Assembly: GCF_008704205.1 (NCBI RefSeq)
Contig: NZ_VXLC01000027.1
Span: 62,001 to 126,000 of the forward strand
Source: Nocardia colli
Lineage (GTDB): Bacteria > Actinomycetota > Actinomycetes > Mycobacteriales > Mycobacteriaceae
Reading direction: 5' to 3'
DNA: 64,000 nt
Each line of letters starts with the position of its first letter. Positions within the stretch are counted from its first letter, which is position 1. The notes beneath the pieces are model-generated. The model did no database searches. It was not told the origin of the DNA and worked only from the letters and a program-made list of their open reading frames with translations. The position numbers were made by a program, and so were the translations under genes. This document shows positions 17,839 to 27,142 of this stretch, piece after piece.

Positions 17839-17886
17839 AGCTTCCAGGTGGAAGCTGTAGACAGTCATCTCAGTACAGTTGTACTG
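17839..17886. promoter_or_regulatory. paired palindromes upstream of the PKS/NRPS cluster
   Basis: The 590-bp gap 17408-17997 between the divergent MFS gene and the cluster contains no credible gene. It holds a perfect 8-bp inverted repeat AGCTTCCA-GG-TGGAAGCT (17839-17856), and 14 bp later a 7-bp inverted repeat CAGTACA-GT-TGTACTG (17871-17886). The second has the dyad form of a repressor operator; the first could be either an operator or a 5'-leader hairpin. The whole cluster probably starts transcription near here. Further upstream, TTTGTCCGA (17728) and TCGGACGAA (17748) form another imperfect dyad. Confidence 0.5.
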
Positions 17887-17997
17887 TCTGCCGATGTGTT
17901 CAGGACGACGCCGTAGGTAGGTGGTGTAAAGGCGCGGACGACCCCACTCCACCGATATGTACAGACCGACCCGACCGGAAGTGAACGGGGCCTCCCG

Positions 17998-18834
17998 ATG
18001 GAAATCTTCTGCATAATTCTGCTTGTCTATCTCGTGTTCGCCGAGCCATTCTTCGAGATATTCTCGGTCCGCGTCTTCACGAAGGAATTCGGCGAACGGT
18101 CCGACGCGCGTGTTCGCCTGTATCAGGGCGGCGTCTTCCGGACCTGGGCCACCCTCGCCGTCATCCTGGTCGCCTTCGCGATCAGCGGCACCTCGGTGCA
18201 CGAGCTCGGCCTGACCCACTTCGACTTCTCGATCTTCCGCGGCTTCTCCCTCGCGGAGAAGATCGTCAGCCTGGCCATCGTCGCCGTGTACGTCTCGTAT
18301 CTCCTTGGGCCCGTGCTGATTCCGCTGGTCGGCGGCCGCCGCGGCAAGGACTGGATCGCGCAGCAGATCGAGTACGTCGTCTTCATCACCCCGGAGACCT
18401 CGATCGAGCGCTTCTGGTGGCTGGCCAACTCGTTCAGCACGCCCGCCGAGGAGGTCGTCTACCGCGGCTTCACCATCTACGCGGTCGCGCTGCTCTGGCC
18501 GGATATGCCGTTCTGGATCCTGATCATCGTTGCCGGTGGCGTCATCGATGGCCTGCGGCACGGATTCCGCCCCGCCGTCTCCGCCCAGGTGATATTCGGC
18601 GGCGTCGCCCTCGCGCTGACCTATAAATTGACCGGCGCGATCTGGCCGACCATTGCGGTGAAGCTCTTCCATGATCTGCGCGTGCTGGCCTTCCCGCTGG
18701 CCCAGGCGCGGCAGAACCTGGCCGCGCGAGGATTGTCCGAAATACCCGGGAAAACCCTGACCGACCACAATGTCCCCGCCGTCGCGGACAACACTGAAAA
18801 TTCAGTCGAGCCACGTACTTCTGTTTCTACGTAG
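17998..18834 (+). CDS. CPBP-family intramembrane metalloprotease (Abi/CAAX protease)
   Basis: This 278-aa protein has about seven hydrophobic helices and the CPBP signature: EEVVYRG (Glu151, Glu152, Arg156), a second-motif His188 in DGLRHGF and a third-motif His225 in VKLFHDL. The family includes CAAX prenyl proteases, bacteriocin self-immunity (Abi) proteins and membrane-embedded processing proteases. It is the first gene of the PKS/NRPS cluster, only 15 bp before the PKS, so co-transcription is likely. The role could be self-protection or processing of a hydrophobic product or partner. The start is ATG 17998 with a weak GGGG upstream. Confidence 0.82.
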   Translation: MEIFCIILLVYLVFAEPFFEIFSVRVFTKEFGERSDARVRLYQGGVFRTWATLAVILVAFAISGTSVHELGLTHFDFSIFRGFSLAEKIVSLAIVAVYVSYLLGPVLIPLVGGRRGKDWIAQQIEYVVFITPETSIERFWWLANSFSTPAEEVVYRGFTIYAVALLWPDMPFWILIIVAGGVIDGLRHGFRPAVSAQVIFGGVALALTYKLTGAIWPTIAVKLFHDLRVLAFPLAQARQNLAARGLSEIPGKTLTDHNVPAVADNTENSVEPRTSVST

Positions 18835-18849
18835 TAGGGATAGTGCTAG

Positions 18850-21800
18850 ATGTCTGCAGAAATGGCCCGTCGGACGGCCGACGAGATCAGTTTGTTTCTC
18901 ACCGAAACGCTCGGAGATTTATTGGACATTGCCACGGATGATGTCGCACTGAGTGAGCCTTTCTCGAGTTTCGGGCTCACCTCGGCGGTGGCGCTGGTAT
19001 TCGTCGGCAAGATTTCCACCTGGATGGGAAAACCACTTCCGCCGGATCTTCCCTGGGAGTATCCGACCGTGCACGCGCTGGCCGAGGGGCTGGCCGCCGC
19101 ACAGGACCGCCTCGAACCGGCGTCGCCGGACACCGCGGATCGGGAGCCCGAAGTCGGGGGGCGCCCGGCTCGGTCCGGCGCCGCACAGGAACCGGTGGCG
19201 ATCATCGGCATCGGCTGCTCGTTCCCCGGCCTGCGCGGACCCGAGCAGCTGTGGGAAACCCTGTGGCACGGCCGGGAATTGGTCGGGCAGGCGCCCGACG
19301 CCCGGCACGACTGGCCGTCGACCGGCGCCGCGCGCGGCGATGAGCGGCGCCGATCCTGGTTCGGCTCGTTCCTCGACGACCCGTATGCCTTCGACGCCAA
19401 CTACTTCGGCATCGGTGACGCCGAGGCCGCGGCGATGGATCCGCAGCATCGGCTGCTCGCGGAGACCGTCGCGGACGCCTTCGAGGACGCGGGGGTGCCG
19501 GTGGAGCGGCTGGCCGGCACCTCGACCGGCACCTTCGTCGGCATCACCGCGGGTGACTATTCGCGCGGTATGGGCGAATCCGCGGCGGCCGGGATGCCGA
19601 TCGCGGCCGTCACCGGCAATGCCAGCAGCATTGCGGCAAACCGGCTTTCGTACCTCTACGACCTGCGTGGCCCAAGCGTCAGCGTGGATACCGCCTGCTC
19701 GTCGTCGCTGGTCGCGCTGCACATGGCGCTGCGCAGCCTGCACGACGGGGACTGCGATGTCGCCGTGGTCGGCGGCGTGAACATGACCCTCGACCCGCGG
19801 GTCACCGAGTCGCTGGCCGGCGCGGGCATGATGGCCGCCGACGGTCGATGCAAGACCTTCGACGATCGCGCCGACGGCTACGTGCGGGGCGAGGGCAGCG
19901 CCGCGGTCGTGCTGAAGCCGCTGGCGCAGGCCGAACAGGACGGCGACCGCGTGTACGCCGTGCTGCTCGGTTCGGCGATAAACCAGGACGGTCGTACCAA
20001 TGGACTGACCGCGCCCAGTTATCAGTCGCAGGTCGACGTGCTGCGTCGCGCCTACCGGCGCGCCGGGGTGAACCCGGGCGACGTGCAGTACATCGAGGCG
20101 CACGGCACGGGGACCATCCTCGGCGACGCCATCGAGGCACGCGCGCTCGGCACCGTGTTCGCCGATAACCGCGACGAGAAGTTCCTGGTCGGTTCGGCCA
20201 AGACTGTGGTCGGTCACCTCGAGGCCGCCGCGGGCATCACCGGACTGGTGAAGACCGCGCTCGCCCTGCACCACGGACAGGTGCCCGCCAACCTGAACTT
20301 CGAATCGCCCAGCAAGCACATCGCTTTCGACGATCTGCCGTTCAATGTGCCTGCCGAGAACCAGGTGTGGCCGCAGCGCCGTGGCCGCGCCCTCGCGGGC
20401 GTCAGTTCGTTCGGGTTCGGCGGCACCAACGCACACGCCGTCCTCACCGGCGTATCGACGGAGACGGCCCACACTCCGGCCGCGGTCGAAAAGCCGTATC
20501 TGGTCAGCATTTCCGGCCGCAGCGAGCAGTCCACGCTCGACCTGGTCGACCACTGGATCGACATGCTCCGCGACGGCACGGCCCCGCCGATCGCCGAACT
20601 CGCGCAGACCTCGACCGCGCGCCGGGCCCAGCACCCGTTCCGGGTCGCCGTCGCCGCACGCGGCCACGACGACCTGGCAGAGCAGCTCACCTCGATCTCC
20701 GGCGGTTCGCTGCCGCTGGGCGCCGCCGCCGGTCGGGTGCCGCGCAGTGGTCCCGGCAAGGTGGCGTTCGTCTTCACCGGGCAGGGCAACCAGTGGGTCG
20801 GCATGGGACGCAAGCTGATTCGTCATCAGCCGGTGTTCCGCGATGCCTTGCTCGCGGTCGACCGCGAGTTGCGCATCGAACTCGGCTGGTCCACCTTCGC
20901 CGTCCTCGACCGCGGTCGCGACGAGGAGGCCCTCGCCGACACCGGCACCGCACAGCCGGTGCTGTTCGCCTTGCAGGTCGCGCTGGCAGCACTGTGGCGG
21001 TCGTGGGGGATCACCCCGTCCGCCGTGGTCGGGCACAGCGTCGGCGAGGTCGCCGCCGCGCACGTCTGCGGCGCTATCGACCTGCGCACCGCCGCGCAGA
21101 TCATCGCGGCCCGGGCCAAGGCGACCGCACGCCTGCGCGACAACGGCTGCATGGCCGTGGTCAACCGGCCCGCGACCGAACTCGAACTCCCGCCGCGGGT
21201 GCACCTGGCCGGCACCAACGGCCCGAAGTGGACGTTGATCTCGGGCAGCACCGGCGCGGTCGACGGCTATCTGGCCCGGCTCGACGGCGAGCAGATCATG
21301 ACCCGCCGCCTGCCCGGCCGCTATGCCTTCCACTCGCCGCTGATGCTCGACTGCCTGCCCGAGTTCGCGGCGGACATGCCCTGCATCCAGCCTCGTGAGG
21401 GCAGCATCCCGTTTTTCTCCACCGTCACCGGCGCGCGGATCGACGGCGCGCACCTGAACGGCCTCTACTGGACCGATCAGGTGGTGCGCCCGGTGCAGTT
21501 CGCCGAGGCGGTGGGCGCGATGATCGACGCCAATATCGGCACCTTCATCGAGCTCGGCCCGCACCCGGCGCTGAACGGAATGCTGAAAAGCCTGCTCCGC
21601 CATCACGATCGGGCGGGGGTCGCGGTGCCGTCGCTGGTTCGCGACGTCGATGACCTCTCGGTGATGCTGGCTGCCCTCGGCGAGCTGCATGTCCGCGGGC
21701 ACGAGGTGCGCTGGGCCGGGGTAGACGCGGCGACGCGGCCGCTGGCCCGGTTGCCGCTGTATCCGTTCGACCGCAAGTCGTACCGGATCGTCGGCGGCGT

Positions 21801-22152
21801 GCCGAGCGTCGAGGCCGCCCCGGTATCGCGGGCGTCGACCGATCTGTTCACCGCCGACGCCGACTATGTCGCGCCGCGCACTGAATACGAGCAGGTCGTG
21901 GCCGAGATGTGGGCCGAGCTGCTCGGGCTCGAGCAGGTCGGCGTCTTCGAGAACTTCTTCCGCATCGGCGGGCACTCCCTGGCCGCCACCCAGTTCGTCC
22001 GCAGGCTCCGCGAACTCTTCGAGATCGAGTTCGCCCTCCGGCGCATGTTGCAGGAGCCGACCGTCGCCCAGGTGGCGGCCGCGCTGGAGGAGCTCATGGT
22101 CGAGCAAGCCGATGCAGCCCTTTTGGAGAACGATCATGAACTCACCGGCTAG
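18850..22152 (+). CDS. type I polyketide synthase, ACP-KS-AT-ACP
   Basis: This 1100-aa protein starts with an ACP-like domain (about 10-80; FSSFGLTSA, phosphopantetheine Ser45, with Thr instead of the usual Asp). A KS follows (about 115-535; Cys283 in DTACSSS, His418 in EAHGTGT, Lys451, His456). Next is an AT (about 635-930; Ser730 in GHSVGE, His828 in YAFHS), then a C-terminal carrier (GGHSL, Ser1043). GHSVGE with AFH favours malonyl-CoA. There is no KR, DH or ER, so any reduction must be done in trans. The N-terminal ACP before the KS is the arrangement used for acyl loading by a FAAL, and a FAAL is encoded downstream. AGGGA lies upstream of ATG 18850. The end overlaps the NRPS by 17 nt. 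Confidence 0.93.
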   Translation: MSAEMARRTADEISLFLTETLGDLLDIATDDVALSEPFSSFGLTSAVALVFVGKISTWMGKPLPPDLPWEYPTVHALAEGLAAAQDRLEPASPDTADREPEVGGRPARSGAAQEPVAIIGIGCSFPGLRGPEQLWETLWHGRELVGQAPDARHDWPSTGAARGDERRRSWFGSFLDDPYAFDANYFGIGDAEAAAMDPQHRLLAETVADAFEDAGVPVERLAGTSTGTFVGITAGDYSRGMGESAAAGMPIAAVTGNASSIAANRLSYLYDLRGPSVSVDTACSSSLVALHMALRSLHDGDCDVAVVGGVNMTLDPRVTESLAGAGMMAADGRCKTFDDRADGYVRGEGSAAVVLKPLAQAEQDGDRVYAVLLGSAINQDGRTNGLTAPSYQSQVDVLRRAYRRAGVNPGDVQYIEAHGTGTILGDAIEARALGTVFADNRDEKFLVGSAKTVVGHLEAAAGITGLVKTALALHHGQVPANLNFESPSKHIAFDDLPFNVPAENQVWPQRRGRALAGVSSFGFGGTNAHAVLTGVSTETAHTPAAVEKPYLVSISGRSEQSTLDLVDHWIDMLRDGTAPPIAELAQTSTARRAQHPFRVAVAARGHDDLAEQLTSISGGSLPLGAAAGRVPRSGPGKVAFVFTGQGNQWVGMGRKLIRHQPVFRDALLAVDRELRIELGWSTFAVLDRGRDEEALADTGTAQPVLFALQVALAALWRSWGITPSAVVGHSVGEVAAAHVCGAIDLRTAAQIIAARAKATARLRDNGCMAVVNRPATELELPPRVHLAGTNGPKWTLISGSTGAVDGYLARLDGEQIMTRRLPGRYAFHSPLMLDCLPEFAADMPCIQPREGSIPFFSTVTGARIDGAHLNGLYWTDQVVRPVQFAEAVGAMIDANIGTFIELGPHPALNGMLKSLLRHHDRAGVAVPSLVRDVDDLSVMLAALGELHVRGHEVRWAGVDAATRPLARLPLYPFDRKSYRIVGGVPSVEAAPVSRASTDLFTADADYVAPRTEYEQVVAEMWAELLGLEQVGVFENFFRIGGHSLAATQFVRRLRELFEIEFALRRMLQEPTVAQVAAALEELMVEQADAALLENDHELTG

Positions 22153-25100
22153 CAGCCTGGCCCTGGCGCGCCTGCGGGAGCGCCGCGCCGCAGGCATCTC
22201 CACCACCACCGTCCCGCTGCGCGAGGGCGCGGGTCCGTTCCCGGCGACGCCGGCGCAGCGCGGCATCTGGCTGCACGAGCAGCTCGCCGGGCACGCCGCG
22301 ATCTACCATGTGCCGCTGGGCATTCGGATCAACGGCCCGCTCGAGGTGGCGGCGCTGCACACGGCCGCCGACGCGGTGACCCAGCAGCAGCACGCCTTTC
22401 GCACGGTTTTCAAGGAGACCCCGGAGGGCTTGCGGGCCGAGGTCGTCGAGGTCGCGGGCGCGGACTGGCAGACGCCGGATCTGCGGCTGGTGCCCGCGAA
22501 GGCGCGGGAGTCGGCGGTCGATCAGCTGCTGCACACCCTCGCGTCCGAGCCGTTCGATCTGGCGGACCGGCCGCCGGTGCGGTGGGCGCTGATCCGGCTC
22601 GCCGAGCAGGAGTGGATCCTCGCGGTCGTCGCGCATCACCTTGTGCTGGACGGTTTGTCGATCGCGCTGCTGATCGATCAGCTCTGGGCGGCGTACGGCG
22701 CTGTGGTACGCGGCGAGGAGATCATCCTGCACGTGCCGCCGCGGCAGTACGCCGACTACGCGGTGTGGAGCGCCGAACACGGCACGCCCGCAACCCGAGC
22801 GGCCGCGGTGGAGAAGCGGGCCGCGTTGCTGCGCGGCGCACCGGCACTGGATCTGTCCATCGGCCGCCGCCCGCGCCGGGTGGGCAACAGCGGTGCCCGC
22901 GTGGAGAATTCGTTCCCGCCCGCGGTGGCCGACGCGGTGCGTTCCGCGGCGGCGGCCAACGGCATTCCGCCGTTCGTCTTCCTGTTGGCCTGCTACGAAC
23001 TGACTTTGGCGCAGCGCACGGGCCAGCGCGACTTCTGCGTCGGCATCCCGATGGCCGCCCGCCCGTATGCCGAGCTCGCGAAAACCATCGGGCACTTCGT
23101 CAATACGGTCCCGGTCCGCGCCGACCTCACCGGCGGACAGACCTTCCTCGACCTGCTGCACCGCACCCGCGACACCGCGCTGGCCGCCTACGACGACGAG
23201 ACCGTCCCGTTCGAGCGGGTCGTCGAGGCGATCGGCGGGCCGTGGGATCCGGCCTTCAGCCCGGTGTTCCAGACGTTGTTCGTGCAGCAGATGCTGGAGC
23301 GACCCGATCTGAGCGCGTGGGGCCTGACGGTCGAGTGGCAGACCATCGACACCGGCGCGACGCTCTACGACCTGGTCATGCATGTCGCCGAGACCGGTTC
23401 CGAGCTGGTCTGTCACCTGACCTATAACTCGAAGCTGCTCGACGCGACCGCCGCCGCCGACCTGGCGCAGGACTTCTTCACTCTCGCGGCCGCCGCCGCG
23501 GCCGCGCCGACCACGCCGGTGGACGCGCTGCTCGCCGCGCTGCCCGTGCGTGAGTACGCGGTGACCGACGGAGCGGCCGAACCGGATTCGGCCGAGACAG
23601 CCTTCGAGGCCCCGATCGGCGAGCGGGAGGTCCGCCTCGCGGCCCTCTGGTCGCAGGCTTTGGAGCGCACCGAAATCGGCCGCCACGACGACTTCTTCCT
23701 GCTCGGCGGCACCTCCCTGGCCGCGACCCGGGTGATCTCGCAGATCCTCGACGAGTTCGGCGTCAGCATCTCGCTGCGCGAACTGTTCGAGAGCCCGACC
23801 ATCGTGACGGCCGCGCGCTTGATCGAAGCCGCTTCCGCGGAACAGGATTCGCTGCCACCGCTACAGGCCGTGCCGCGTACGGATGGCGCACTGCTGCCGG
23901 TCTCCTATGCCCAGGAACGCCTCTGGTTCCTGGAGACCCTCGATCCCGGCAACGCCACCTACATCATGCCCGGCGGCCTGCGGCTGCGCGGCGACCTCGA
24001 CGTCGCCGCGGTAGAGAACGCCCTGGCCCTGGTCGAACAGCGGCACGAGGTGCTGCGCAGCGTCTACCGGACCACCGAGGACGGGCAGCTGCGTCAGGTG
24101 ATCCGCCCGTATTCGCCACGGCCACTGGAGATCACCGACTTCAGCGATCTGGCGCCCGAGCAGCGCGGCACCGCCGAGGCCGAACTCGCGGCGAGCGTCT
24201 ACCGCGCGCCGTTCGACCTGGCCGAGGGGCCGGTCTGGCGATACCACCTCATCAAATCGAGCCCGGGGGAGTATCTGCTCGCCATCGCGCTGCACCACAT
24301 CGTGTGCGACGGCTGGTCGATTGCCGTACTGAGCCAAGAGGTTTCGGCGCACTACCAGGCGCAGCTGGCCGGCGTCGAGACGCCGTTGCCGCCGCTGGCG
24401 GTGCAGTACGCGGATTACGCGGGCTGGCAGCGCGGCAACGCGGACCGGCTCGACGGTCAGCTGGAGTTCTGGCGGACCGAGCTGGCCGACCCGACGGTCA
24501 CCGAAATCCCCGGCGACCGGCCACGTCCCGCGCGCCGCACCTCCCGCGGCGCGGTCGAGCGGCTCAGCCTCGACCCGCAGGTGATGGCCGAGGTGCGCGC
24601 GCTCGCCGCGCGCAGCGGCGTCACCACCTTCGCGGTGCTGCTCGCCGCGTTCTACACCCTGCTGAATCGCTATACCCGCCAACCGGATCTGATCGTCGCC
24701 TCGCCGATCGCCGGGCGTACCCGCTCGGCCGTCGAGCCGCTGGTCGGCTGCTTCCTGAACACCCTCGCCCTGCGCACCGAGGTCGACCCCGAGGAGACGT
24801 TCACCGCGCTGGTCGCCCGCGTCGGCAAGACGGTCCTCTCGGCGCACGCCAACCAGGATCTGCCGTTCGAGAAGGTCATCGAGGCGATGGTGCCGACCCG
24901 GGACATGAGCCGAACCCCGTTGGCCCAGATCATGTTCAACTACTTGAACACGCCCCCACCGTCGCTCGGCATGCCCGGCCTCGACGTCGAACTGGTGGAC
25001 GCGCCGCGGACGACGGCGAAGCTGGACTTCGACCTCACCGTCGACGAGACCGACGGCCCGACCAAGCTGGTCCTGGAATACAGCGCCGACCTCTACGACG

Positions 25101-27142
25101 CTCCGACTGCCGTTCGGACCCTGCGGCATTACGCGACCGCGCTCGCGAGCATCGTCGCGAACCCGGAACAGCTCGTCGGCGCGGTCGGCCTGGAAACCGC
25201 GGATCAGGCTGTCGCCGAGGCGGTGTGGACGCTGCCCGGTTCGCCGATGGTGCCCGAGCCGGAGCCGGACGAGCGGCTGATCGATCGGCTCGACGCCGTG
25301 ATCGACCTGCGCGGCAGCGCACCGGCGCTGCGCGTGGACGACCGCACGACCAGCTTCGCCGAACTCGACGCGATCACGGCCGTCATCGCCAAGGAACTCA
25401 TCGGCGCCGGACTCGACGGCAGCCGCGTCGCGCTGCTCTACGACCACACGCCGGAGAGCTTCGTCGCGGTCTGGGCGGCCCTGCGCGCGGGTGTGGCGTA
25501 TGTGCCACTCGATCCGCGGGCCCCGCAGGCCCGGCTGATCGAAATCCTCGAAGAGGCCGACGTTTCCGCGCTGCTGTGCGATCCGGCGCTGGCCGAACTG
25601 GCCCGCTCGGTGGCCGGCGGGGCGCACGTCTTCACCGTGTCCGGCCGCACCGATCAGCCGGACCCGGCATTGAACACGGTGCCGACCAACGACCTGTCGA
25701 CCTGGGCGAAATCGCATATCAGCGCTGACGATTTCGCTTACGTCCTGCACACGTCCGGTTCGACCGGTCGGCCGAAAGGCGTGGCGCAGAGCCGCGGCAA
25801 CGCCTTGGCGCACGCCGTCACCTACGCGCGGCGACTGCGCATCGGACCCGACGACGTCGTGGCCGCGCCCGCCCGCTACACCTTCGACGCGGGCGTGCTG
25901 AACTCGTTCGGCGCGGCGGTGGCCGGAGCTGAGCTGTACGTGATCGACCCGCACCTGTTCGCTCCCGCGGGTCTGCGCGAGGAGATCGAACGCGCCGGAA
26001 TCACCGTGCTGCATTGCACTCCAACGCTTTTCCGCTACCTGCTCAGCGACACCGACGGACCGTGGGTGCCGCACGCACTGCGCCTGGTCGCGCTCGGCGG
26101 CGAGGAAGTGGTCCGCGGCGACGTCGTCGACTTCGGCAAGCACTTCGCCCCGACCTGCCGCCTGGTGAGCCTGTACGGCCCGTCCGAATGCTCGGTCGCC
26201 TTGCAGCACATCGTCACTCCGGAAGACGCGGACCGGGCCGGAGTGCCGATCGGCCACCCGGTCGAGGGCGTCGAGGTCGACCTGGTCGACGGAAGCGGCC
26301 GTCCCACCGAGGTTTACGGCGAGATCGCGCTGCGCAGCCAGTACGTCGCGCTCGGCTACTGGCATCGGCCGGAACTCACCGGCAAGGTGTTCGGCACCGG
26401 CCGCGACGGCGTCCCGTACTACCGCACCGGTGACCTGGCCCGGCGGCTGCCCGACGGCCGCCTGGTCTTCGTCGGCCGCAAGGACCGTCAGGTCAAGATT
26501 CGCGGCCACCGCGTGGAACCCGGTGAGGCCGAGACGTTCCTGCGGTCGCACCCGACGGTCGCCGAGGCCGCCGTGGTCCTCGACGCCGAGGCCGACGTGC
26601 CCCGCCTGGTCGCCTACCTGACCCAGGACGGCCCACTGGAACCCGACTACCTGGAGCTCTCGGCGTACCTGCGTACTCGGTTGCCGGACTATATGATTCC
26701 GTCGGCCTACATGGTGCTGGACTCCTTGCCGCGCGGCCTCACCGGCAAGCTCGACCGGGCCAAGCTGCCGAAGATCGCCCCGGCCGCGCCGCCGGTGTAC
26801 ACCCCGCCGGGCACCGAGCTCGAACGGATCGTCGCCGAGGTCTGGGCCGAGGTGCTCGACCGCGAAATCGGTCTCGGACAGAACTTCTTCGACCTCGGCG
26901 GCCACTCGCTCGCGCTGGCCCGGGTCCGCGGCCTGCTCGAGCGCCGGCTCGGCGTCACCTTGGCGATGACCGACCTGTTCGCCGCGCCGACCGTGGACGG
27001 GCTGGCCAAGTCGCTGGCCGGCCGCACCGCCCCGCAGGAGGACGCGGACCGCGGCCAGGACCGCCGCGCGGCCGCCGCCCGCCGCCGCGCGCACCGCCAA
27101 GCGACCGAGACCCTGCCCGACAGCGTTGGGAGCCAGCGATGA
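22136..27142 (+). CDS. non-ribosomal peptide synthetase, C-PCP-C-A-PCP
   Basis: This 1668-aa NRPS starts at ATG 22136 behind GGAGAA, inside the end of the PKS gene. Domains are C1 (about 20-440, HHLVLDG at 167), PCP1 (GGTSL, Ser527), C2 (about 575-1010, HHIVCDG at 720), A (about 1035-1540, TSGSTGRPKG at 1207, YTFDAGV with Asp1251, YGPSE, GKLDRAKLP) and PCP2 (GGHSL, Ser1591). The first module has no adenylation domain although both C-domain active sites are intact, so PCP1 must be loaded in trans or act as a relay. Reading the ten-residue code by eye gives about DALHAGLVAK, which I cannot match to a known amino acid. The last residues are Arg/Ala-rich, perhaps a docking segment to the PKS that follows. 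Confidence 0.92.
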   Translation: MNSPASSLALARLRERRAAGISTTTVPLREGAGPFPATPAQRGIWLHEQLAGHAAIYHVPLGIRINGPLEVAALHTAADAVTQQQHAFRTVFKETPEGLRAEVVEVAGADWQTPDLRLVPAKARESAVDQLLHTLASEPFDLADRPPVRWALIRLAEQEWILAVVAHHLVLDGLSIALLIDQLWAAYGAVVRGEEIILHVPPRQYADYAVWSAEHGTPATRAAAVEKRAALLRGAPALDLSIGRRPRRVGNSGARVENSFPPAVADAVRSAAAANGIPPFVFLLACYELTLAQRTGQRDFCVGIPMAARPYAELAKTIGHFVNTVPVRADLTGGQTFLDLLHRTRDTALAAYDDETVPFERVVEAIGGPWDPAFSPVFQTLFVQQMLERPDLSAWGLTVEWQTIDTGATLYDLVMHVAETGSELVCHLTYNSKLLDATAAADLAQDFFTLAAAAAAAPTTPVDALLAALPVREYAVTDGAAEPDSAETAFEAPIGEREVRLAALWSQALERTEIGRHDDFFLLGGTSLAATRVISQILDEFGVSISLRELFESPTIVTAARLIEAASAEQDSLPPLQAVPRTDGALLPVSYAQERLWFLETLDPGNATYIMPGGLRLRGDLDVAAVENALALVEQRHEVLRSVYRTTEDGQLRQVIRPYSPRPLEITDFSDLAPEQRGTAEAELAASVYRAPFDLAEGPVWRYHLIKSSPGEYLLAIALHHIVCDGWSIAVLSQEVSAHYQAQLAGVETPLPPLAVQYADYAGWQRGNADRLDGQLEFWRTELADPTVTEIPGDRPRPARRTSRGAVERLSLDPQVMAEVRALAARSGVTTFAVLLAAFYTLLNRYTRQPDLIVASPIAGRTRSAVEPLVGCFLNTLALRTEVDPEETFTALVARVGKTVLSAHANQDLPFEKVIEAMVPTRDMSRTPLAQIMFNYLNTPPPSLGMPGLDVELVDAPRTTAKLDFDLTVDETDGPTKLVLEYSADLYDAPTAVRTLRHYATALASIVANPEQLVGAVGLETADQAVAEAVWTLPGSPMVPEPEPDERLIDRLDAVIDLRGSAPALRVDDRTTSFAELDAITAVIAKELIGAGLDGSRVALLYDHTPESFVAVWAALRAGVAYVPLDPRAPQARLIEILEEADVSALLCDPALAELARSVAGGAHVFTVSGRTDQPDPALNTVPTNDLSTWAKSHISADDFAYVLHTSGSTGRPKGVAQSRGNALAHAVTYARRLRIGPDDVVAAPARYTFDAGVLNSFGAAVAGAELYVIDPHLFAPAGLREEIERAGITVLHCTPTLFRYLLSDTDGPWVPHALRLVALGGEEVVRGDVVDFGKHFAPTCRLVSLYGPSECSVALQHIVTPEDADRAGVPIGHPVEGVEVDLVDGSGRPTEVYGEIALRSQYVALGYWHRPELTGKVFGTGRDGVPYYRTGDLARRLPDGRLVFVGRKDRQVKIRGHRVEPGEAETFLRSHPTVAEAAVVLDAEADVPRLVAYLTQDGPLEPDYLELSAYLRTRLPDYMIPSAYMVLDSLPRGLTGKLDRAKLPKIAPAAPPVYTPPGTELERIVAEVWAEVLDREIGLGQNFFDLGGHSLALARVRGLLERRLGVTLAMTDLFAAPTVDGLAKSLAGRTAPQEDADRGQDRRAAAARRRAHRQATETLPDSVGSQR

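Noticed and set aside
18919..22266. 1115-codon open frame on the minus strand opposite the first PKS
   Set aside because: It is a typical high-GC shadow of the PKS gene: His/Arg-rich, no domain, and the opposite frame holds complete KS and AT active sites. The same applies to the long minus-strand frames at 23861-27100, 26707-29922 and 31262-34219.
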